From Candidatus Faecimonas gallistercoris (GTDB lineage: Bacteria > Bacillota_I > Bacilli_A > RF39 > UBA660): a DNA stretch of 52,789 nt. The position numbers and the translations under genes were made by a program. Below are positions 10,499 to 18,542 of the stretch, piece after piece. The stretch spans positions 1 to 52,789 of the forward strand of contig DVGU01000057.1 in the NCBI GenBank assembly GCA_018712565.1. The letters are read 5' to 3'. The notes under the pieces were generated by a model. It did no database searches, was not told where the DNA came from, and was given only the letters and a program-made list of their open reading frames with translations. Position 1 is the stretch's first letter; each line of letters begins with the position of its first letter.

Positions 10499-10981
10499 AT
10501 GCTAGAAGAAAAAAGAAAAAATATTTTCAACTTGATGAAAGAATTACAAGATAAGCAACATAAGGAATTACATGAAGTAATACCCAAAATAGATGATGGA
10601 GTTAATTTAGATGATTTTTCAAAAAATCATAGTAATAGGGATTTGAAAGATGTTTATATATTTAAAGATGATATTAATAAAGGTAATATCTCCTTTGGGT
10701 TATACTTAATAAATTATGAACACACCGATCCTATTGCTTTAGATAAAGATTATCAGCCATTACCTTTAAATAAGAGATTATTATTTGAGTATGGTGCAGT
10801 TGTATCATTCCCAGTTGGTAATTATGATTTAGATATTTCTGGAGTATTTGGTGGTATTGAGGAAGATAAAGAAACTGCAATAAATAAATACAATCAATTA
10901 AGACAATATATAAATATGATGTCTGAAGAAAAACTTTTAGATGCTATTGAAAAAAACATTTTAAAAGAGTTAAATTGTTAA
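10499..10981 (+). CDS. Hypothetical cytosolic protein
   Basis: ATG at 10499 preceded by agagga; 160 aa; no recognised family. Confidence 0.65.
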   Translation: MLEEKRKNIFNLMKELQDKQHKELHEVIPKIDDGVNLDDFSKNHSNRDLKDVYIFKDDINKGNISFGLYLINYEHTDPIALDKDYQPLPLNKRLLFEYGAVVSFPVGNYDLDISGVFGGIEEDKETAINKYNQLRQYINMMSEEKLLDAIEKNILKELNC

Positions 10982-11046
10982 AAAAGTGGTTATTTTAAAA
11001 GCGACATAAAAAAAGCATAAAACGACATGAAATAGACATGAAATAA

Positions 11047-11076
11047 ACTTGACTCCATCTTGTCAAGTGGTATAAT
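11047..11076 (+). promoter_or_regulatory. Promoter with dyad operator overlapping the -35 box
   Basis: TTGACT (11049-11054), 16-bp spacer, TATAAT (11071-11076); dyad ACTTGAC-8-GTCAAGT at 11047-11068. Confidence 0.65.
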
Positions 11077-11082
11077 AATGTA

Positions 11083-11139
11083 AAATAAACAAATTATGCA
11101 AAGAGAGAGATTATTTCTTTGCTTTTTGTTTATTTTTTT
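11083..11139 (+). terminator. Strong hairpin with U-tract immediately downstream of the promoter
   Basis: AAATAAACAAA pairs with TTTGTTTATTT; inner GCAAAGA/TCTTTGC stem; followed by T-rich tract. Confidence 0.65.
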
Positions 11140-11150
11140 AATAAAAACTA

Positions 11151-11179
11151 TTGACACTTATTTCTAAAACCGTTAGAAT
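11151..11179 (+). promoter_or_regulatory. Near-consensus sigma-A promoter of the downstream operon
   Basis: TTGACA (11151-11156), 17-bp spacer, TAGAAT (11174-11179). Confidence 0.65.
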
Positions 11180-11320
11180 ATAAGGCAATTTATTTGTTGA
11201 TGTAATGGCAGATGCTATTATTAATAAAATTTAGAGTTGTTAGGGTAGAAAAAGCAGTATCATTTCTATTTTGAGAACAGTTACTGACTTTTTCGCCCCT
11301 TTTTTATGAAATGAGGTTAT

Positions 11321-11449
11321 ATGATGATTTCTAGTAAAAAAGGATGTTCTTCAGCCGGCTGTTTAAGTGTAAATAGTTGCTATAATAATGCGAGTATTTT
11401 TAAAGTCTCTAAAAATAACGTATTAAGAATTATAAAGAGAGAAAGTTAA
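11321..11449 (+). CDS. Putative 42-aa leader peptide or small Cys-containing protein
   Basis: MMISSKKGCSSAGCLSVNSCYNNASIFKVSKNNVLRIIKRES; gaaatgagg upstream; a hairpin spans its stop. Confidence 0.5.
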   Translation: MMISSKKGCSSAGCLSVNSCYNNASIFKVSKNNVLRIIKRES

Positions 11450-11495
11450 GGGCTTTTGCCCCTCTAATTTTCCCTCTTTTATTTTATATTGAAAG
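11429..11495 (+). terminator. Extended hairpin with U-rich 3' tract, possible attenuator
   Basis: gagagaaagtta...gggcttttgccc...taattttccctc: about 11 of 12 outer pairs plus a GGGC/GCCC inner stem, then tcttttattttat. Confidence 0.45.
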
Positions 11496-11496
11496 G

Positions 11497-11982
11497 GTGG
11501 TTACTTTGAATACAAATTATGAACAATGTTACGAAGAAGAATATGCAGACAATTTTACATTAACAAAAGAAGAAATGGTAGGCTATGATATACTAGCGAC
11601 TTATGAAAAAGTTATAGAAAAGTTAAGAGAACTAAAAATAGCTAGAAATAAGTTTATTAATGGCTATCATGTTAGATTAACTGCTAATTATAGACCAAGA
11701 TTAGAACAATTCTCTAATAATGTTTCTGACCCTGTTGGTAAAGCAGTTGAATATAAACTTGATAGTGAGCAAGCCTATAATGAGTTTAATATTCAACTTA
11801 ACAAATTATACTCTATAATGTCTAAAGAGGAAAATGCATATATTAATGATTGCTTATTATGTGGTAAATCAGAGGCATCATTAAGGACTAAATTTGATTT
11901 AGGCAGAGAAGCATTTAATACTATTAAGAATAGTGCAATTATTAGATTTGGTATCGTATTTAATATAATTGTTTATAAATAA
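11497..11982 (+). CDS. Sigma-70 region 4-like / RinA-ArpU-like transcription factor
   Basis: C-terminal LNKLYSIMSKEENAYINDCLLCGKSEASLRTKFDLGREAFNTIKNSAI resembles a sigma region 4 HTH; real start may be TTG at 11506. Confidence 0.55.
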   Translation: MVTLNTNYEQCYEEEYADNFTLTKEEMVGYDILATYEKVIEKLRELKIARNKFINGYHVRLTANYRPRLEQFSNNVSDPVGKAVEYKLDSEQAYNEFNIQLNKLYSIMSKEENAYINDCLLCGKSEASLRTKFDLGREAFNTIKNSAIIRFGIVFNIIVYK

Positions 11983-12087
11983 TAAATTGAAAAGTAACCG
12001 TAGGAGCCTTTTTGGACTCTTTTTTTTGCATTAATTTTATGAGTTTATAGGGATCTCATTGTCAAAAAACTAACTTTGAAAGGAGTG

Positions 12088-12129
12088 ATGAAAATGCACA
12101 TTTTCAATAAACGACAGAAAATACCGTAA
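12088..12129 (+). CDS. Putative 13-aa leader peptide MKMHIFNKRQKIP
   Basis: Strong Shine-Dalgarno gaaaggagtg just before ATG; short ORF in a non-coding leader. Confidence 0.3.
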   Translation: MKMHIFNKRQKIP

Positions 12130-12145
12130 TTTTTAGAAAAAATCA

Positions 12146-12261
12146 AAAAAACTCTTGCAAAATTTCTTTTTTAGAGTGATAAATAGAATATGTTATATCC
12201 GTTGTCAAAGTGCATTAAAAGGCAATATAACGATTTTGGAGTTAGGAGTTGAATAATTATA
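12146..12261 (+). repeat. Bipartite repeat copy 1
   Basis: Blocks 12146-12185 and 12248-12261 match copy 2 at 37356-37395 (36/40) and 37458-37471 (13/14) with identical 102-bp offset. Confidence 0.6.
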
Positions 12262-12857
12262 TGACCACTAAAAGAAAGATGCTTAAAAGAGTTATTTTGG
12301 TAATTATAGTATCATTATTTCTTTTTGGTACTGTAATAGGTATAGGTATTATAAATAATAGAGATGTTTCAAAAGAACAATCATCAAAAACACGATTAAA
12401 TTCTGATTTAAAAACAGAAAGAATAACCGAAGAAAAAGAAGAAGATGATAATGAAGAAAAACTTGAAACTGAAAATAAAGAAGAACAAATAGAAGAAAAA
12501 CCAAAGGAAGAAATGCCACAAAGTGAGGCTAATACAAATGAAACATATACAACTCCTAAAAATGATACTAACACTAATAACCAGCAAACAACAACACCAA
12601 CTCCACCACAAACGATAACTCCACCAGTAGTAGAAGAACCTAGTTGCACACCTAAAAAATTTTATACAGTTTTTAGAGCAGACTTTGATTCTATGGCAGA
12701 ATGTAATAGAGTTGGAGAACTTTATAAAAAAGAATACGGGTATTACGGATATTTTTGCGATTATACTACTGATGACTGTGGTGTTATGTACTATATGTTG
12801 ACTATGTTTGATGGAAATAATAACTATATTGCTTATCCAGATATTCCCAAGCCTTGA
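12261..12857 (+). CDS. Single-pass exported protein with low-complexity Glu/Thr/Pro linker and Cys-containing C-terminal domain
   Basis: MTTKRKMLKRVILVIIVSLFLFGTVIGIG anchor; EEKEEDDNEE and TTTPTPPQT tracts; ATG at 12261 or TTG at 12249. Confidence 0.65.
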   Translation: MTTKRKMLKRVILVIIVSLFLFGTVIGIGIINNRDVSKEQSSKTRLNSDLKTERITEEKEEDDNEEKLETENKEEQIEEKPKEEMPQSEANTNETYTTPKNDTNTNNQQTTTPTPPQTITPPVVEEPSCTPKKFYTVFRADFDSMAECNRVGELYKKEYGYYGYFCDYTTDDCGVMYYMLTMFDGNNNYIAYPDIPKP

Positions 12858-12893
12858 TAGGCTTTTTTCTTTTGGTAAAAATAGGAGGAATTT

Positions 12894-15383
12894 ATGAAGA
12901 AGATAAAAAATAAGATAATTAATGGTTTGATGTTATTGTTGATTGGAATTTCATGTGTGCCAACAGTAAATGCATCAACATATAATGAAACTTTTAATGA
13001 TAAATCTCAATGGATAAGTGGAGATTATATCTTAAAGGTAAAAGGAAGTACAAGAAAATACCAACAGATGACAGTAATTACTAGAAATTCCGATGGAAGT
13101 TTCGTTTACTGTATTGAACCTGGTACTCCAGTTTCAGATGGAGCTGTTTATCCAGGACAAGATTTTGACCAATCCTATGTAGGACAGATGACACAAGAGC
13201 AATGGAGAAGAATTACTTTGCTTGCATATTATGGTTACGGATATGGAAACCATACTGACATACATTGGTATACTGTAACTCAATATTTAATATGGCAAAC
13301 AGTACCTCATGGTTATGACATTTATTTTACTGATTCACTTAATGGAAATCGAATTACTAAATACACAAATGAAATTAATGAGTTAAATCGTTTGGTAGAA
13401 GAACATAATATTAGCCCTAATATAACTAATGATACTATTGATATGGTTATTGGAGATACAGTAGAATTAACTGATTCTAACAATGTATTAAATAAGTTTG
13501 AAGTTGTTGATACTGATAATGTTAGTGCTTCTATTAGTGGAAACACATTAAGTATCACTGCAAATGATGTTGGCGATGGTAGTGTTACTATCAGTAAAAG
13601 AGATAAAAATTACTCACATCCTGCGATTATTTATTATCATCCTACATCACAAGATTTAATGATGAGAGGAGCTTATGATCCGATTGATGTAAATTTAAAA
13701 ATTGAAATCGTAGGTGGTAAGGTATCAGTAAAAAAAGTTGACATGGATACTGGCTTGGGCATTGCTCAAGGAGATGCAACTTTAGATGGTGCAGTATATG
13801 GCATTTATGATTTAGAAGGAAATAGAGTAGGCGAAGTAATTTCAAAAGGTGGAGAATATGTAACAAGTGATTATTTACCATCTTTAGGTACGTTTTATCT
13901 AAAAGAGGAAAAATCATCAACTGGATACGAACTTAACGAAACCAAGTATTTTTTTAATATTACGAAAGATGACTTGTATCCAGAGGTAGATGTTACAGAG
14001 AAAGTTATTGAACGTGATTTAAAAATATTTAAAGTTTATGCTAGTGATGAAACAGGATTCTTAACTGGTGAGCCTAATGTAACTTTTGATATATATTTAA
14101 AGTCAACTGGCGAAAAAGTAACAAGTATTACTACTGATGAAAACGGTTATGCAACAGCAACTTTACCATACGGAACTTATACAGTTAGGCAAGTAAGTTC
14201 AACTGAAGATCATGAAATGGTAGAAGATTTTGAAATAGTCGTAAATGAATATTCAGAAGATCCAATTTACAAGTTGCTTGCAAATGCAGAAATTACTGCT
14301 AGATTAAAAGTTATAAAAATTGATTCAGAAACTGGAAATACTATTCCAGTAGCAGGAATTAAATTTAAAATTTTTGATGTTAAAAATAACGAATATGTAT
14401 GTCAAGTTACAGACAAAGAACAATGTGTTTTTGAAACTAATGATGAGGGGATTTTACTTACACCATTACCATTAGAAAGTGGAACTTATCGTTTAGAAGA
14501 ACAAGATCAAAAGTTAGATGGTTATTTATGGAATGAAGAAGCCTTAACATTTGCTATTGGAGATGATTCTACTTTAATTAATGATGAGGTATTTGGTGCT
14601 ATTGTTGAAGTGGAATTTGAAAATACTCAAGTTAAAGGAAAAGTAGAAATCAATAAAACTGGAGAAGAACTTATCATTGAGGATGACTCTTATCATTATG
14701 AAAAAATTAAACTTGAAGGAGCAGAATTTGAACTTCGTGCAAATGAAGATATAATTGTTGGAGGAAAAACTTATTATAAGAAAGGCGAATTAGTTACTAT
14801 TTTAGTTACTGACAAAGATGGTTATGCAAGTATAGATAACTTACCTTTAGGAAAATATACACTAAAGGAAATCAAGTCTGCTAATAACAATGTTCTTGAT
14901 CCAAATACATACGAGTTTGAACTTGTTTATGAAGATCAATATACTGAAGTGGTATATAAAACATTTACTCTTGATAATAAGTATCCAAAAGGCGAACTTG
15001 AATTTACCAAAACTGATTTAGTAACTGGAGATCCACTACCTGATACGAAAATTGAAATCTTTACAGAAAATGGAGTTAAAGTTTTTGAGGGAAGAACTGA
15101 TGAGAATGGAAAAATCATTATTACTGATTTACCAGTTGGCAAATACTTTATTTTAGAATCAGATGCACCAGATGGTTATATTTTAAACGAGGAGAAAATG
15201 TGGTTTTCTATTACTGAAAACGGAGAAATTGTTAAAGCAGATATGACTAATGAAAAGATTGTTGAAGTTCCTAATACATCACAAGAAAAAGACATTCTTA
15301 TTGAAATTATTTCAGCAACACTTTTATTATCAGGTATAGGAATTATTATTTATGCTAAAAAGAAAAGCAAAAATAGAAAATAA
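12894..15383 (+). CDS. Sortase-anchored adhesin: thioester domain plus about five CnaB/SpaA-like domains
   Basis: Signal peptide; FVYCIEPGTP and TQYLIWQ thioester motifs; five CnaB-like repeats; VPNTS plus TM plus KKKSKNRK sorting signal. Confidence 0.88.
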   Translation: MKKIKNKIINGLMLLLIGISCVPTVNASTYNETFNDKSQWISGDYILKVKGSTRKYQQMTVITRNSDGSFVYCIEPGTPVSDGAVYPGQDFDQSYVGQMTQEQWRRITLLAYYGYGYGNHTDIHWYTVTQYLIWQTVPHGYDIYFTDSLNGNRITKYTNEINELNRLVEEHNISPNITNDTIDMVIGDTVELTDSNNVLNKFEVVDTDNVSASISGNTLSITANDVGDGSVTISKRDKNYSHPAIIYYHPTSQDLMMRGAYDPIDVNLKIEIVGGKVSVKKVDMDTGLGIAQGDATLDGAVYGIYDLEGNRVGEVISKGGEYVTSDYLPSLGTFYLKEEKSSTGYELNETKYFFNITKDDLYPEVDVTEKVIERDLKIFKVYASDETGFLTGEPNVTFDIYLKSTGEKVTSITTDENGYATATLPYGTYTVRQVSSTEDHEMVEDFEIVVNEYSEDPIYKLLANAEITARLKVIKIDSETGNTIPVAGIKFKIFDVKNNEYVCQVTDKEQCVFETNDEGILLTPLPLESGTYRLEEQDQKLDGYLWNEEALTFAIGDDSTLINDEVFGAIVEVEFENTQVKGKVEINKTGEELIIEDDSYHYEKIKLEGAEFELRANEDIIVGGKTYYKKGELVTILVTDKDGYASIDNLPLGKYTLKEIKSANNNVLDPNTYEFELVYEDQYTEVVYKTFTLDNKYPKGELEFTKTDLVTGDPLPDTKIEIFTENGVKVFEGRTDENGKIIITDLPVGKYFILESDAPDGYILNEEKMWFSITENGEIVKADMTNEKIVEVPNTSQEKDILIEIISATLLLSGIGIIIYAKKKSKNRK

Positions 15384-15984
15384 GCACTTGTTAATTATAA
15401 TAAGTGCTTTTCTTATTCTTGGTAGTATTTTTTTGCTTGTCTATAAATACTATGGTTTATATGAAAATCACAAGCAAGAAGAAAAAAGTATCGAAATATT
15501 TTTTCAAGAAATACCACAAATAGAACAAGAAACAACTGAAGAGCAAGTTGAAGAAGAAAGTAAAAAGGAAAGTGTTATAAACTATATAGCAGTTTTAGAA
15601 ATCCCAAAAATCAGTTTAAAACGAGGTTTAGTTGATAAAAACAGTAAATATAATGATGTTGATATAAATATATATACCTTAAAAGAATCAATATTTCCAA
15701 ATGAACAAACTAATAGTCATGTTATTTTAGCATCTCATTCTGGTAACGGTTATCATGCTTATTTTAGAAAATTAAATAATTTAGAAATGGAAGATAAAGT
15801 TTATTTATATTATGAAAACATTAAATATATTTATGAGATAACTGATAGATATGAGGTTGAAAAAACTGGAACTGTAAGTTTAAGGCAAACAACTGGTTCT
15901 GATATTACTTTAATTACTTGTATTAGTGGTACAAATAAACAAGTTGTCTTTGTTGGCAAATTAATAGAGAAGGAGAATTATTAA
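15352..15984 (+). CDS. Sortase
   Basis: N-terminal TM, ILASHSG (catalytic His), ITLITC (catalytic Cys); overlaps the adhesin gene. Confidence 0.88.
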   Translation: MLKRKAKIENKHLLIIISAFLILGSIFLLVYKYYGLYENHKQEEKSIEIFFQEIPQIEQETTEEQVEEESKKESVINYIAVLEIPKISLKRGLVDKNSKYNDVDINIYTLKESIFPNEQTNSHVILASHSGNGYHAYFRKLNNLEMEDKVYLYYENIKYIYEITDRYEVEKTGTVSLRQTTGSDITLITCISGTNKQVVFVGKLIEKENY

Positions 15985-15985
15985 T

Positions 15986-16213
15986 ATGGAATTTGAAAAT
16001 AGTGGAATGGGTAGATGTGTTGTTTTAAAAGAAAGCAATACCCAATATACATTAGTCTATGCTATTCAAAGTAAACAATTCATTGTTGTTTCTGATTTAG
16101 ATAAAGAAACAGGTAGTTGGTTACATGGTCATTACTTCGGACATGATTTAGATAGTGCTTTATCTAGCTTTAACAAGGAAACAGAAAAAGTACAAGATGA
16201 CTTGGAAAGGTAG
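15986..16213 (+). CDS. Small element protein ending in DDLER
   Basis: 75 aa; start 2 nt after the sortase stop. Confidence 0.65.
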   Translation: MEFENSGMGRCVVLKESNTQYTLVYAIQSKQFIVVSDLDKETGSWLHGHYFGHDLDSALSSFNKETEKVQDDLER

Positions 16214-16222
16214 GAAAATCAA

Positions 16223-16579
16223 ATGGAAAAAGTTGCAGTATATGCTAGTTTTAAAGACCAAAGTAGAAAGTCGATTGATTTTTTTCTAAACCGAGTAGCC
16301 GATTGGTGTCTTATGAAAAATTACGATTATACTCTTTACTTTGATAAAGTAAAAAATAGGTTAGATTTAGATAGAAAAGAATTAAATGACTTAAAAGAAG
16401 ATATTGAAAATGGAGAATACTCCAAAGTGATAATTAAAGATATAACACAATTATCAAGAAATACAGTTCATAATATGGAATTTTTGCAATTTTTAGAAGA
16501 TAATGACTGCAAAATAGAAAGCATGGATGGAACTGATTTAACTTTATATAAAAAATATATGAAAGATTTAATAAAATGA
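16223..16579 (+). CDS. Serine-resolvase-fold protein with apparently lost catalytic residues
   Basis: VAVYASFKDQ...DRKELNDLKEDIENGEYSKVIIKDITQLSRNTVHNMEFLQFLEDNDCKIESMDG aligns with a resolvase N-domain; YARVS is replaced by YASFK. Confidence 0.7.
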   Translation: MEKVAVYASFKDQSRKSIDFFLNRVADWCLMKNYDYTLYFDKVKNRLDLDRKELNDLKEDIENGEYSKVIIKDITQLSRNTVHNMEFLQFLEDNDCKIESMDGTDLTLYKKYMKDLIK

Positions 16580-16595
16580 AGGAGGAAAAAGAAAG

Positions 16596-17003
16596 ATGAA
16601 TAATGAAAAAGAAAGAGAAGTAAGAAACTCTAAAAATAGTTTTGAATTAGAAGGGAATGTTGCTAATATAAATAACATTTATACCAATCAAAATGGTAAG
16701 AAAATGTTAAGATTCGATTTAGCACAAAATAATAATGGTAATACTCAATATGTCCCTATTGTTTTAAGGGGAGAATTAGTAAATACTTATGGTATTGAAA
16801 TCCAAAAAGGAGACTGGATCTCTGTTAAAGGTAGAATATCTACTTATACTAAAGATGTTGAAAAAGATGGAAAAACATATAAAGATAAAGCAATAGATAT
16901 TTTAGGCTTTGAAATTACTGATAGAAAAAATAATAAAGTTTATACTTCCGATGGTCAAGTTCAAGAATTAAAAGATAAATCAAAAGATGAAATGGAAAGA
17001 TAA
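16596..17003 (+). CDS. Single-stranded DNA-binding protein (OB fold) with non-canonical tail KDEMER
   Basis: FELEGNVANINNIYTNQNGKKMLRFDLAQNN...VPIVLRGELVNTYGIEIQKGDWISVKGRISTYT. Confidence 0.75.
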   Translation: MNNEKEREVRNSKNSFELEGNVANINNIYTNQNGKKMLRFDLAQNNNGNTQYVPIVLRGELVNTYGIEIQKGDWISVKGRISTYTKDVEKDGKTYKDKAIDILGFEITDRKNNKVYTSDGQVQELKDKSKDEMER

Positions 17004-17005
17004 GT

Positions 17006-17512
17006 ATGAGTAAGTATCAATATAAAATATTAAGTTATTGGAACAATGCAGATGATTTATATGTCAATTACATTGTAGAAGATACCGAAACTAAAAATAC
17101 AGTCAATGCAATAGAATATTACAATACTTCTGATCTTAGTTGTGATTATAATTCATCTTCAGTAGAGGATATTATAGATTCATTAACAGAACTAATCAAA
17201 GAAAACAATGGATTAGAATTTAATTTACCAAAAGTAAGTGAGGCAAGTCCATTACTTAAATACGTATATGATTATGTTTGTGAAAGTGATGCTGATATGT
17301 GTCATATTGATTATAACGATTGGGAAGAATTAAAAGAAGATGAAGAATTTATTGATGAAGATATTAATACTCTAAAAAAGGAAATTGATAAATACAATCT
17401 ACATAGTTATATAACACTAGATGATGGCGAGTATATGATATGTGGTTATGGTGGTTTACAATGTTGCTTTAATGATGATAGAGTAAAGGAGCATGATGAA
17501 CTTGAAAGATGA
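17006..17512 (+). CDS. Acidic hypothetical element protein ending in DELER
   Basis: 168 aa, highly acidic; start 2 nt after the SSB stop. Confidence 0.65.
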   Translation: MSKYQYKILSYWNNADDLYVNYIVEDTETKNTVNAIEYYNTSDLSCDYNSSSVEDIIDSLTELIKENNGLEFNLPKVSEASPLLKYVYDYVCESDADMCHIDYNDWEELKEDEEFIDEDINTLKKEIDKYNLHSYITLDDGEYMICGYGGLQCCFNDDRVKEHDELER

Positions 17513-18170
17513 ATTAAAAAAAGGACAAGCATTTATAGGTGTTGATGATAAAAAATATTATTTTCTAGGATTTGATTATGATGACCAAATATTCTTTACT
17601 AATTTAGATTTATGGACTGATAAAGAACAAAGTTATATGACTAAAAGCAATATTTTTATTAAAGAGGTTTTAGATGAAAAATCAGAGATAATTGAAAATA
17701 GTACATGGTATTATCAGTCTATGAAAGAATTAGATAATTCTACTATGGAAGAAAAAATTAAAAGATGCTTGGATATTATTAAAAACTCAAATACAAAAGA
17801 ATTTGAATTAAGACCTACTGAGATAGGTCCATTAGTAAGAGGACAAGCATATAGTAAAGAGTTTAATCAATATTATGAGGTTATCGGTTTTATCGTTGAT
17901 AATAATATTTATTTAGATGCTGAATTAAAAGCTAAACAAAAAGGCTTTTTTGCAATCTATCATTCCAATTGTGAGAGTACAGTACCATTAATATTTGAAA
18001 GAAACTTTAGTGATAAAGATAATTCGTTTGATGGTAAACACTTTGTAGCAGGTAATGATGATAGAGTTGATATTGAAGATGTTATTTGTAATAAAGAATT
18101 AGTTAATTCTTATATGAATGACACACTATCGGATAGATTAGAGAATAACAACAAAGATATGTCAAAATAA
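17493..18170 (+). CDS. Hypothetical element protein
   Basis: 225 aa; overlaps the previous gene; RBS gtaaaggag. Confidence 0.65.
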   Translation: MMNLKDELKKGQAFIGVDDKKYYFLGFDYDDQIFFTNLDLWTDKEQSYMTKSNIFIKEVLDEKSEIIENSTWYYQSMKELDNSTMEEKIKRCLDIIKNSNTKEFELRPTEIGPLVRGQAYSKEFNQYYEVIGFIVDNNIYLDAELKAKQKGFFAIYHSNCESTVPLIFERNFSDKDNSFDGKHFVAGNDDRVDIEDVICNKELVNSYMNDTLSDRLENNNKDMSK

Positions 18171-18177
18171 AATATAA

Positions 18178-18220
18178 AACTGTGCAATTATTGGGTAATA
18201 GTTGCACAGTTGTTTTTTTG
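18178..18220 (+). terminator. Rho-independent terminator between accessory operon and T4SS operon
   Basis: AACTGTGCAA / TTGCACAGTT perfect 10-bp stem followed by a T-tract. Confidence 0.75.
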
Positions 18221-18248
18221 TATATGAATAAAAGAAAGGGTGAATATA

Positions 18249-18530
18249 ATGAGGAATTTTTTAAGTACATTAGCAATTCAACAATTAGAAGGTGGAACGT
18301 ATACAATAGATACTGTTTTAAATGTAATTAAACAAATAACTGACTGGGCATTAGCAGTAGGAATATCCCTTGCTGGTATTGCATTAGTTGTAAGTTTCAT
18401 TATGTATGCAGTAGTAGATGTCGACCAAAAGCCTAGAGTAAAAACAAGAATTTTACAGACATTACTTGGAATATTCGGAATAATTTTAGCCATCTCATTA
18501 GTTAATATTATTATAAAATTATTTACATAG
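18249..18530 (+). CDS. VirB2/TrbC-like small two-TM protein
   Basis: MRNFLSTLAIQQLEG... two hydrophobic helices; directly before a VirB6-like gene. Confidence 0.6.
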   Translation: MRNFLSTLAIQQLEGGTYTIDTVLNVIKQITDWALAVGISLAGIALVVSFIMYAVVDVDQKPRVKTRILQTLLGIFGIILAISLVNIIIKLFT

Positions 18531-18542
18531 GTGTAATGCTTT

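Noticed and set aside
12257-12649. Minus-strand ORFs opposite the Glu/Thr-rich exported protein (also 12408-12611)
   Set aside because: Mirror of a low-complexity coding strand; no RBS and biased composition typical of antisense artefacts.
13642-13920. Minus-strand ORFs inside the adhesin, relaxosome, helicase and valS genes
   Set aside because: Entirely within well-supported plus-strand genes and without recognisable domains.
16595-17025. Interpretation of GAAATGGAAAGATAAGTATG as merely a ribosome-binding cassette for the next gene
   Set aside because: It may serve that role at 17003, 27741 and 28519, but the 37345 copy lacks a following gene and the tail is written with different codons elsewhere, so RBS function alone is insufficient.
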